Notes under the pieces: model-generated
Seen by the model: the letters and a program-made list of their open reading frames with translations, nothing else
What the model was told of the DNA's origin: nothing
Database searches by the model: none
Assembly: GCA_030668905.1 (NCBI GenBank)
Contig: DAOVEQ010000074.1
Span: 1-5,673 of the forward strand
Source: Thermococci archaeon
GTDB lineage: Archaea; Methanobacteriota_B; Thermococci; Methanofastidiosales; B48-G16
Direction of reading: 5' to 3'
Length of the DNA stretch: 5,673 nt
Shown here: piece after piece, positions 1-5,207 of the stretch
Position numbering within the stretch: the stretch's first letter is position 1
Layout: every line of letters begins with the position of its first letter
Program-made: the position numbers and the translations under genes

Positions 1-138
1 ATTTCAGATTATAAAAATCGCCTTCTTAAAAAATAAATAAAAAATAGAAAGTTCTCATAAACCGGAATCAAAGCGAAAGAGGAGCTAACATCTAGGGTAT
101 TTTTCTTTTTGTACCTATCAAAAAACGCTCCTTTTTCA
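1..138. other. Left-edge region without a convincing gene
   Basis: No gene is supported here. The plus frame starting at base 1 is open for 11 codons and stops at TAA 34-36. It could be the tail of a plus-strand gene cut by the window edge, but so short a tail cannot be told from chance. A T-rich plus-strand tract (about 99-112) and an A-rich tract (28-46, T-rich on the minus strand) look like archaeal transcription stop signals for converging transcripts. I see no repeat, tRNA or start codon with a ribosome binding site. Confidence 0.5.
28..46 (-). terminator. Possible T-tract terminator after the HNH gene
   Basis: Read on the minus strand, this stretch is two runs of six T separated by a short A/T linker. 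It lies roughly 95-110 bases past the HNH stop codon. Archaeal RNA polymerase terminates on T-rich non-template DNA without needing a hairpin, so this is a reasonable stop for the HNH transcript. The surroundings are also AT-rich, so the assignment is weak. Confidence 0.35.
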
Positions 139-1014
139 TTAACCAAACTTCAATATATCCTTTTTACCCAATGTAATTCTTAGTGATCCACTTGGAAGAA
201 AAACTTTTGGTGGAAGATTGACTTCTTCGTTATTGTAAAAATAGCAAATGAAATTTATTTTGTTTTCAAGAATATGAATATCGATGTTGGGATTTGAGAA
301 ATGGCCTAAAATTGTAACTATAGGAATTTTATTATCACTATCCATGGAGATTTTTTTAGCTATTTCTATTATCCCAAAAACTAGGTTATCCTCAAAATTA
401 CATTTTAATAATTTTCTAAATTCCTCTAATGAATTTCTTTTAAACTTTAAATTCAAATAGCTCCCATCTTCATGCTCAACTTTAAAGGCGTGGCCTTTAG
501 TTGAGAATCTTAAAAGTTTCAGGTTGTGTATCGGAACCGATAAGTAGTTATCTACCATTTTTGCCATAAATTTTCCTTTTTTATCTAGTATATTCATATC
601 GAAGGAAAATATCGCCCGATTTAAAGAAGGTATAAATTTTTTCTTTACTTCTAAAATTTTATTTGATTCCAATGTCAAAGCAGGTCTAGTGCCGAAAAGG
701 ATAGATCCTCCCATTCTGAAAACAATTTTTTCTGGATCCCATGGCCATTTAACTTTTATTTTATCTTGTATATACGGATTTTTCTTAAAGTAACGTAACT
801 GCTCTTTGGTATATATCCCGATATCTGCCATATTATGATGTTCTGGACAAAGTGCGATCATTCCATCTGGATCATGATGCTGTTTTTCAGACCATTTTGG
901 ATCAAAATGATGTATTGTTAAAAATGGTGATCCGCATTCAGGAAAGGGACATCCAAAATTTACCTCTTTCAATAATTCTTCGATTATCTTTTTTGGTTGT
1001 GTTCTTGAAATCAT
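139..1014 (-). CDS. HNH endonuclease-like protein with an uncharacterised C-terminal region
   Basis: The N-terminal part (about residues 15-65 of 291) is a zinc-bound HNH (ββα-metal) nuclease fold. The motif CPFPEC (C22, C27) is followed by the IHHFDP segment (H35, H36), then MIALCPEHH (C56, H59, H60). C22, C27, C56 and H59 fit a structural zinc site, and H36 and H60 fit the catalytic metal site. The expected activity is cutting or nicking nucleic acid, with unknown target. Residues 95-291 look β-strand rich, with no motif, signal peptide or membrane segment that I recognise. The ATG at 1014 has no Shine-Dalgarno sequence but has a TATA-like element about 26 bases before it, suggesting a leaderless mRNA. 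No modification or specificity gene adjoins it, so it is not an obvious restriction system. It is visibly more AT-rich than its neighbours, which hints at acquisition from elsewhere. The HNH call is solid; the biological role is unknown. Confidence 0.85.
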   Translation of the reverse strand: MISRTQPKKIIEELLKEVNFGCPFPECGSPFLTIHHFDPKWSEKQHHDPDGMIALCPEHHNMADIGIYTKEQLRYFKKNPYIQDKIKVKWPWDPEKIVFRMGGSILFGTRPALTLESNKILEVKKKFIPSLNRAIFSFDMNILDKKGKFMAKMVDNYLSVPIHNLKLLRFSTKGHAFKVEHEDGSYLNLKFKRNSLEEFRKLLKCNFEDNLVFGIIEIAKKISMDSDNKIPIVTILGHFSNPNIDIHILENKINFICYFYNNEEVNLPPKVFLPSGSLRITLGKKDILKFG

Positions 1015-1036
1015 TTAATATATTAGAACTCGAGAG

Positions 1037-1043
1037 AATAAAA
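1037..1043 (-). promoter_or_regulatory. TATA-like box of the HNH gene
   Basis: On the minus strand the element reads TTTTATT, preceded by a purine-rich stretch (AAAAAG) that could serve as a BRE. Its centre is 26 bases before the HNH ATG. No ribosome binding site lies between them, so transcription probably begins at or next to the start codon. Confidence 0.5.
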
Positions 1044-1069
1044 CTTTTTGTTTTTAGATAAAATCACAA

Positions 1070-1086
1070 CCTCCACCCAACCAACC
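1070..1086 (-). other. G-rich minus-strand tract in the HNH/nog1 divergent promoter
   Basis: The minus strand reads GGTTGGTTGGGTGGAGG, five G-runs separated by 1-2 base loops. The plus strand has no G at all from 1058 to 1093. This pattern can form a two-tetrad G-quadruplex and stands out in an AT-rich intergenic region. It directly abuts the nog1 TATA element, where a BRE or a regulator would sit. Its function is not known. Confidence 0.4.
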
Positions 1087-1094
1087 TTTTTATG
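1086..1094 (+). promoter_or_regulatory. TATA-like box of the nog1 operon
   Basis: The element CTTTTTATG is centred about 27 bases before the nog1 ATG. No Shine-Dalgarno sequence occurs in between, so the mRNA is probably leaderless. Placement matches the elements seen before the HNH and nre genes. Confidence 0.5.
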
Positions 1095-1117
1095 TTCTGA
1101 GTATAGAATCTTCTTTA

Positions 1118-2074
1118 ATGTTCAAGGATATTCCGATTATCAACAAAGACCTTATAATAGAAAAGGCTTTCAAAAGAGCTTCCAGGATTAAATTTCGCGA
1201 GAAAAAAATCCCCTTTGAAATTAAGATAAGAGATAAGGAGATGGCAAGAGTCGAAGTTGCATCGCAGATAATAAATTCGATGCTGGAGAAAGTCGTCAAG
1301 CGATATCCTACTTTTGAACATCTCGAGCCTTTTTACAGAGAGCTAATAGATATTACAGTAAGTTTAGACGAACTGAAGCACAATATAGGTGCTCTAAGCT
1401 GGGGAATGAAAACGATACAGAGAATAAAGAATGAAACTATAAGAAAAATGAAGAGAACGAGAGATATAGATAGACTGGGAAAACTCAGAAAAGAAGCATA
1501 CGGCAGATACATCTCAGTTCTGAAGAGAATTGAAGATAACATGGAGTTTCTCAACTCTGCAAGAGAGAAATTAAAACAGCTTCCTGAAGTGAAATCTTGT
1601 TATACTATTGTCATCGCAGGAATGCCCAACGTTGGAAAGTCTACAGTTTTACATGACCTTACAGGTGCCGAACCAGAAGTGCAGAGCTATCCTTTCACAA
1701 CTAAAGGAATTAATATCGGATATTTTGAGTACAGACATAATGAGATCCAGGTCATAGACACTCCAGGATTATTAGATAGAAAATTCGAGGATAGGAATGA
1801 GATGGAACTAAAAGCCATTTTGTCCTTGCGACATTTAGCATATCTTATCGTGTTTGTTTTAGATCCCTCGGAAACATGTGGATACTCACTTGAGGAGCAG
1901 CTCAATTTACTGGAAGACGTGAAGAGTATGGAAATACCTATGATAGTCTCTCAAAACAAGTCAGATCTCAAATATATCGCGGATATACCTATAAAAATAT
2001 CTGCAAAAAATAGAGATATAGAACCTCTCAAGAGAGAAATTTTTAAAAGGCTTGATGCAGAGTTATATCAGTGA
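1118..2074 (+). CDS. NOG1-family ribosome-assembly GTPase, archaeal type
   Basis: This is a 318-residue GTPase of the Obg/NOG1 group, which in eukaryotes acts in assembly of the large ribosomal subunit; the same role is inferred in archaea. Residues 1-160 are a charged, helical NOG1 N-terminal domain. The G domain follows with all five motifs: G1 GMPNVGKST (168-176), G2 YPFTTKG (191-197), G3 DTPG (214-217), G4 NKSD (280-283) and G5 SAK (295-297). The protein ends soon after G5, lacking the long C-terminal extension of eukaryotic NOG1, as is normal for archaeal members. The ATG was chosen because a TATA-like element lies 27 bases upstream, with no ribosome binding site, indicating a leaderless message. 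It is the first gene of a tight operon with the stress protein and archaemetzincin. Its TGA stop lies inside the ribosome binding site of the next gene. Nothing looks damaged. Confidence 0.95.
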   Translation: MFKDIPIINKDLIIEKAFKRASRIKFREKKIPFEIKIRDKEMARVEVASQIINSMLEKVVKRYPTFEHLEPFYRELIDITVSLDELKHNIGALSWGMKTIQRIKNETIRKMKRTRDIDRLGKLRKEAYGRYISVLKRIEDNMEFLNSAREKLKQLPEVKSCYTIVIAGMPNVGKSTVLHDLTGAEPEVQSYPFTTKGINIGYFEYRHNEIQVIDTPGLLDRKFEDRNEMELKAILSLRHLAYLIVFVLDPSETCGYSLEEQLNLLEDVKSMEIPMIVSQNKSDLKYIADIPIKISAKNRDIEPLKREIFKRLDAELYQ

Positions 2075-2076
2075 TC
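2071..2076 (+). promoter_or_regulatory. Ribosome binding site of the stress protein gene, containing the nog1 stop
   Basis: GTGATC matches six bases of the archaeal anti-Shine-Dalgarno complement (GGAGGTGATC). It ends two bases before the ATG at 2079 and includes the nog1 TGA (2072-2074). It supports 2079 as the start over the in-frame TTG/ATG codons at 2052/2055. The arrangement implies translational coupling. Confidence 0.6.
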
Positions 2077-2078
2077 TA

Positions 2079-2462
2079 ATGTACAAAAGGATACTCGTAG
2101 CAATGGACAGTTCAGACCTGGCAAAAAAGGCTCTTAGTAAAGCTATAGATCTGGCTAAACTCACAAACTTTGAGATTTACGTGGTAAATGTTATAAAAAA
2201 AGAAAATCCTCACACCACTGCACAGGCAGGGGAGATAATAAGCGATGCAGAGGAGTATGCAGAAGCTCAGGGGATGAGAGTAGAAACGTTCATAAAAGCG
2301 GGCGAACCTCCTGACGAGATCGTTTTTTTGGCCATGGATAAGAAAGTAGATCTAATAGTCCTCGGATCGAGAGGAGAGACTGGTGTCAGAAGAATTCTCT
2401 TGGGGAGTACGGCTCAGGAAGTAGTACGATTCGCAAGATGTTCTGTTCTCGTAGTAAAATAG
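2079..2462 (+). CDS. Universal stress protein (UspA family), ATP-binding type
   Basis: This 127-residue single-domain protein begins with the family's typical first β-strand, YKRILVAMDSS, with D10 at the nucleotide-contacting position. It also carries the ATP-binding signature G-x2-G-x9-G-S (G96, G99, G109, S110). It ends with the hydrophobic strand CSVLVV used in dimerisation. It is therefore expected to bind ATP in the cytoplasm and act as a stress-responsive regulator, but the partner is unknown. Length is normal for a single Usp domain. Start 2079 is preferred because the domain begins directly there and a ribosome binding site precedes it; longer in-frame starts at 2052 and 2055 would overlap nog1 and add nine or eight residues. 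It sits 4 bases after the nog1 stop and 8 bases before archaemetzincin, so it is surely cotranscribed with both. Confidence 0.94.
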   Translation: MYKRILVAMDSSDLAKKALSKAIDLAKLTNFEIYVVNVIKKENPHTTAQAGEIISDAEEYAEAQGMRVETFIKAGEPPDEIVFLAMDKKVDLIVLGSRGETGVRRILLGSTAQEVVRFARCSVLVVK

Positions 2463-2465
2463 GTG
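2461..2465 (+). promoter_or_regulatory. Ribosome binding site of archaemetzincin
   Basis: AGGTG lies five bases before the ATG at 2471 and overlaps the TAG stop of the stress protein (2460-2462). It decides the start at 2471 over an in-frame ATG at 2438 that would extend back into the stress protein gene. Confidence 0.6.
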
Positions 2466-2470
2466 TTCAT

Positions 2471-3061
2471 ATGATTATTGGAATTGTTCCCACAGGAAAA
2501 GTTGGAAATAGAATAAAATTCATGGAAAAAATGATGAAGGAAATAGAAAAATCTTTTAAAAAATCTGATATTGACATCTCCTGCCAGATGATACCTAAAA
2601 AAACGTTGAATATCCCAAAACTCGCATACAATGAGATGGTCGGCAAACATCTCACTCAACCCTTTTTTGATCTCGGAATGGAAATGAAAAATAAAGCCGA
2701 GAAAGTCTTGACTGAAGAAATAGGAAATGTGCTCGTAGTAACAGATGTGGACATATATGACCCTCCGTATATAGAGCTTTATGGACAGGCTAATGATTCC
2801 ATAGCTCTCGTATCAATATTCAGACTTAGAAATAAAGCCACAAATACAAAACTTCTTGAAAGAACTGTAAAAGAATCTGTTCATGAATTAGGACATACAT
2901 TTGGGCTCAAACACTGCAAAAATAAAGATTGCGTCATGAATATTTCTTTGAATGAATACGATATTGACGATAAAACACAGTTTTTCTGTACAGAGTGTTC
3001 AAAAATACTGAAGACAAACGGAAGAGAAGCATGGGCATCGTGGGACTGGGCAAAGAGTTAG
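2471..3061 (+). CDS. Archaemetzincin, zinc metallopeptidase
   Basis: This 196-residue protein carries the archaemetzincin signature. HELGHTFGLKH supplies zinc ligands H138, H142 and H148, with E139 as general base. It is followed by C149, then C154-V-M156, the methionine of the Met-turn, and by C173-x2-C176. These four cysteines are expected to bind a second, structural zinc, unique to this metzincin family. Sixteen residues separate the Met from the CxxC pair, close to the usual spacing. No signal peptide is seen, so the enzyme is probably cytoplasmic. Physiological substrates of archaeal members are not known. The start at 2471 gives the typical N-terminus MIIGIVPTGK and has its own ribosome binding site. 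It is the last gene of the nog1 operon and faces the toxin gene across only 8 bases, so its transcript must end inside that gene. Confidence 0.95.
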   Translation: MIIGIVPTGKVGNRIKFMEKMMKEIEKSFKKSDIDISCQMIPKKTLNIPKLAYNEMVGKHLTQPFFDLGMEMKNKAEKVLTEEIGNVLVVTDVDIYDPPYIELYGQANDSIALVSIFRLRNKATNTKLLERTVKESVHELGHTFGLKHCKNKDCVMNISLNEYDIDDKTQFFCTECSKILKTNGREAWASWDWAKS

Positions 3062-3069
3062 GTTTCTAA

Positions 3070-3555
3070 TCACCCTTCCTTGAGCTTCCTCTCCAGAAGG
3101 GCATAAATTCTTGCCTCTATACTTAATCCAGACTGCACAAGTTCATAAAGAATTTTCAAGGCTTCTTTTTTTGAGATTTTTCTCTCTTTGCAGAGTTTAA
3201 ACAGAAGAGATGTTAACCATAAATATTCTATATTTCTCGATCTTGCCAGATTTATCAAAGCCTTATCATTTGTGAGGAGAATGCCATTACTCTGTTCGGC
3301 TAGGAGAATCAGTGTAGCATCTGCTACTTCAATTCCCTCTTTTTTTGCTATCTGAGAAGCAATGTCTGTATCCACATTTTTCTTGACAAGCCATCTATCA
3401 AAAGCTTCAGCTATCTTAGCTTTTCCACTTTGTCCTTCAATCACTGTTTCTCTATAGACATTATCAGTTGTACAACATTCATCTGCTTTTCTGAGTAGAT
3501 CAAGCTTTCCTATTCTGGATAGATGTATAAGTACACAGGAATCGATAACAAGCAT
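3070..3555 (-). CDS. PIN-domain RNase toxin (DUF3368/VapC-like)
   Basis: The 161-residue protein is a PIN-domain nuclease, expected to cut RNA with Mg/Mn ions and to be held inactive by the antitoxin encoded just upstream. The acidic active site is complete: D5 in LVIDSCVLIH, E36 in YRETV, D79 in EVADATLILLA and D97 in LLTNDKA. The C-terminal helical part (SKKEALKILYELVQSGLSIEARIYALLE) resembles the DUF3368 branch more than classical short VapC. The ATG at 3555 overlaps the antitoxin stop by one base (TGATG) and has GGAG eight bases before it. A TTG at 3558 is a less likely start one codon longer. The coupled arrangement suggests that toxin translation depends on antitoxin translation. The cellular RNA target cannot be read from the sequence. 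Confidence 0.9.
   Translation of the reverse strand: MLVIDSCVLIHLSRIGKLDLLRKADECCTTDNVYRETVIEGQSGKAKIAEAFDRWLVKKNVDTDIASQIAKKEGIEVADATLILLAEQSNGILLTNDKALINLARSRNIEYLWLTSLLFKLCKERKISKKEALKILYELVQSGLSIEARIYALLERKLKEG
3166..3181 (+). terminator. Possible T-tract terminator of the nog1 operon, inside the toxin gene
   Basis: On the plus strand, runs of seven T (3166-3172) and five T (3177-3181) lie about 105-120 bases past the archaemetzincin stop. With only 8 bases between the convergent genes, termination within the opposite gene is expected. On the toxin strand these bases simply encode lysines, so the match may be coincidence. Confidence 0.3.
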
Positions 3556-3842
3556 CAAAATCTCTCCAGGTCTCTCTCTACTTCTTCCAGATCATATCCA
3601 ATGTCAAGCTTTTTTGCCAATTCCAACATTTCCACATAGGTAACATCTGCCATAGAAGCAGCCTTACGTATAGTGATTTTATGATCCTTCAAAAGCACCA
3701 ATGCTCTTTCTTTTTTCCATTCAGAGATAGCCTTGGTGAGTAGTCTGCGCACAGCCTCAGCCCTGTCAACTTTTTCTTCTTCCTGAATTTTTTCAAGGTC
3801 TTTAATATATTTTTCTGGGATTCTCGATGTTATAACCTTCAT
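3555..3842 (-). CDS. UPF0175-family antitoxin with ribbon-helix-helix N-terminus
   Basis: This 95-residue protein has two parts. Residues 1-43 (KVITSRIPEKYIKDLEKIQEE and onward) look like a ribbon-helix-helix DNA-binding domain: one β-strand followed by two helices. Residues 44-95 match the UPF0175 pattern, with an ALVLLKDHKITIRKAASMADVTYVEMLELAKK-type region and an acidic tail ending LEEVERDLERF. UPF0175 proteins are commonly paired with DUF3368/PIN toxins, as here. It should bind and neutralise the downstream PIN RNase and repress its own promoter. The ATG at 3842 was chosen because GGTGAT stands three bases before it. The longer in-frame TTG at 3878 lies inside the TATA box and could not be transcribed. 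Its stop overlaps the toxin start by one base. Confidence 0.88.
   Translation of the reverse strand: MKVITSRIPEKYIKDLEKIQEEEKVDRAEAVRRLLTKAISEWKKERALVLLKDHKITIRKAASMADVTYVEMLELAKKLDIGYDLEEVERDLERF
3564..3567 (-). promoter_or_regulatory. Ribosome binding site of the toxin
   Basis: GGAG on the minus strand lies eight bases before the ATG at 3555, inside the last codons of the antitoxin. It supports the ATG start and coupling of toxin translation to the antitoxin. Confidence 0.5.
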
Positions 3843-3845
3843 GTT

Positions 3846-3851
3846 ATCACC
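3846..3851 (-). promoter_or_regulatory. Ribosome binding site of the antitoxin
   Basis: GGTGAT on the minus strand, three bases before the ATG at 3842, matches the archaeal 16S tail. It shows that the antitoxin mRNA has a short leader, unlike the divergent nre gene. Confidence 0.6.
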
Positions 3852-3860
3852 GTTACAATA

Positions 3861-3876
3861 GTATCCGATACGATAC
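3861..3876. promoter_or_regulatory. Likely operator of the toxin-antitoxin pair
   Basis: GTATCCGATAC (3861-3871) is a perfect inverted repeat of 5-base arms around one base. It is followed directly by a third half-site, GATAC (3872-3876). The cluster lies between the TATA box of the antitoxin (3877-3884) and the predicted transcript start near 3854, where a bound repressor would block the polymerase. Ribbon-helix-helix antitoxins typically bind such short repeated half-sites, so autoregulation is inferred. Confidence 0.5.
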
Positions 3877-3884
3877 AATATAAA
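3877..3884 (-). promoter_or_regulatory. TATA box of the antitoxin-toxin operon
   Basis: The minus strand reads TTTATATT, a near-ideal archaeal TATA box. Its position predicts a transcript start near 3854 and a leader of about 12 bases, just enough to hold the GGTGAT ribosome binding site. Confidence 0.6.
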
Positions 3885-3893
3885 TGTTTCTAT

Positions 3894-3909
3894 GGATAAA
3901 TTTTTATCC
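3894..3909. repeat. Perfect inverted repeat over the nre TATA box
   Basis: GGATAAATTTTTATCC has two 7-base arms (3894-3900 and 3903-3909) around two bases. The right arm contains most of the nre TATA element. It could be a dimeric repressor site for nre, or simply an AT-rich symmetrical TATA region. No candidate regulator is evident other than the adjacent antitoxin, whose half-sites look different. Confidence 0.4.
3901..3908 (+). promoter_or_regulatory. TATA-like box of nre
   Basis: TTTTTATC is centred 25-26 bases before the nre ATG at 3930. There is no Shine-Dalgarno sequence between them, so a leaderless transcript is likely. It lies about 16 bases from the oppositely directed antitoxin TATA box, so the two promoters may compete. 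Confidence 0.5.
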
Positions 3910-3929
3910 TTTCAAGAGAATTATTTTTG

Positions 3930-5207
3930 ATGAAGTTTGCTAAAAAGGTTGTGGACATAGCAAGAAAGGATGGAATGATCGGAAAAAATGCAAAACTGGA
4001 AAAGAATATCTGCGTTTTGTGTAAAGGATCGAAAATGTTATGCGGAAGATCAAAATGTCCCATTCTTATCAAGTTAAACTTTCATTCTAAATATAAATTA
4101 TTAGATAAAACAGAATTAGATGGAAGTTCCCCCCCAAGTGTCTTTATAGGGAGAATTGGGTATCCTAATGTCTATATAGGACCAATGATACCTCCAGAAG
4201 TGGGAGATACGTCCATAATAGACGCACCTGAAAGATGGTTCGGAAAGAGTATAGAGGAGATTGCAGATTTCAGGATAAAGCTTGTAAGAGGAATGTACAA
4301 GACAAACATAAGAGACAGGAACAAGATGATAGAACTTACAAGAGAAATAGCGCTCTCAAAAAAACCTGTCGACTCTGAGATGACTCTCTCAAAGAAGCCT
4401 AAAAGATCTGTGATAATGAGTGATGAAGTACAGCCTTTTGGTGCTTCAGCACCTTTAAAAGATCTCTCCATAGACAATAGTTACTGGGACAGGAAAATGG
4501 AGAAATGCTATTATGATATAGATTTAAAAGCGAAAGAAGCTGTAAATTTTTTGTACAAGAGGAATGTTCCCGTTTCTTCTATCCAGAAAGCTTTCAGTAC
4601 AGGTTCTTTCGGGATCGAGAAAAATAGAAAGCTCGTGCCCACGAGATGGAGCATCACGGCTGTCGACGACATGCTAAGTAAGGATCTAATGGAAAAAGTA
4701 AAGAGATTCCCTGTAATTAATGAGTATCGCGTCTATGAATCTGTATTTCTTGACAATAGATTTGAGATCCTTATGATCCCGCAGGCATGGAGCTATGAAT
4801 CAATGGAGACATGGTATCCCGGAACATTGTGGAATCAGAGCCCCACGAGCTTCGTTCTTTATTCTGATTCAGAGACGTATAAAGGGAGAACTACATATGC
4901 GAAGATAGGAGGATGCTATTACTCCGCAAGATTAGCTGTTTTAGAATTATTGGAAAAAGAGAAAAGACAGGCTACAGTTATAGTATTGAGAGAAGCACAT
5001 CCGGGATACATAATGCCCGTTGGCGTGTGGCACGTTCGAGAGAATGTTAGAAACGCTATGAAGAGTAAACCTCTAAAATTCGATACCCTCGAAGAAGCTC
5101 TTTTAAGAGTTGCAGAAAGACTTGAGATACCTATAAACTTCTGGGTAGAAAATTCGGATCTTCTCAGGGAAAATTTTACCCAGAAAAAACTCACTTACTG
5201 GATTTAA
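3930..5207 (+). CDS. Nre-family archaeal DNA repair protein with PCNA-binding tail
   Basis: This 425-residue protein belongs to the Nre family, found in nearly all archaea and tied to DNA-damage survival by genetics in Haloferax; its exact biochemical activity is unsettled. The N-terminus has a putative zinc finger C28-x2-C31-x6-C38-x4-C43 ([18 protein letters not shown]). Conserved family blocks follow: [20 protein letters not shown] (66-85), DAPERWFG (98-105), [20 protein letters not shown] (354-373). The last eight residues, QKKLTYWI (418-425), form a PIP-box that should dock on the PCNA sliding clamp. Finger plus PIP-box fits NreA better than NreB. Start ATG 3930 is preferred over the adjacent TTG at 3927 because the TATA-like element sits about 26 bases upstream and no ribosome binding site is present. 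The gene is divergent from the toxin-antitoxin pair, and its last 17 bases overlap the end of the CorC-like gene on the other strand. Confidence 0.93.
   Translation: MKFAKKVVDIARKDGMIGKNAKLEKNICVLCKGSKMLCGRSKCPILIKLNFHSKYKLLDKTELDGSSPPSVFIGRIGYPNVYIGPMIPPEVGDTSIIDAPERWFGKSIEEIADFRIKLVRGMYKTNIRDRNKMIELTREIALSKKPVDSEMTLSKKPKRSVIMSDEVQPFGASAPLKDLSIDNSYWDRKMEKCYYDIDLKAKEAVNFLYKRNVPVSSIQKAFSTGSFGIEKNRKLVPTRWSITAVDDMLSKDLMEKVKRFPVINEYRVYESVFLDNRFEILMIPQAWSYESMETWYPGTLWNQSPTSFVLYSDSETYKGRTTYAKIGGCYYSARLAVLELLEKEKRQATVIVLREAHPGYIMPVGVWHVRENVRNAMKSKPLKFDTLEEALLRVAERLEIPINFWVENSDLLRENFTQKKLTYWI

Noticed and set aside
1..138. CRISPR leader, tRNA or small RNA gene at the left edge
   Set aside because: There are no repeats, no cloverleaf-like arms and no TATA-plus-start arrangement; only AT-rich tracts are seen.
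3843..3878. A 12-residue longer antitoxin starting at TTG 3878
   Set aside because: That TTG lies within the TATA box, upstream of the predicted transcript start, and the ATG at 3842 has a good ribosome binding site.
4129..4135. Run of seven C in nre as a frameshift or slippage site
   Set aside because: The frame is intact through it and it encodes the family-conserved SSPPS segment, so it is probably only a coding coincidence.
4339..4396. Repeated LSKKP peptide in nre as a duplication
   Set aside because: The repeat is only five residues, its DNA copies differ, and the segment falls in a region that family members normally have.
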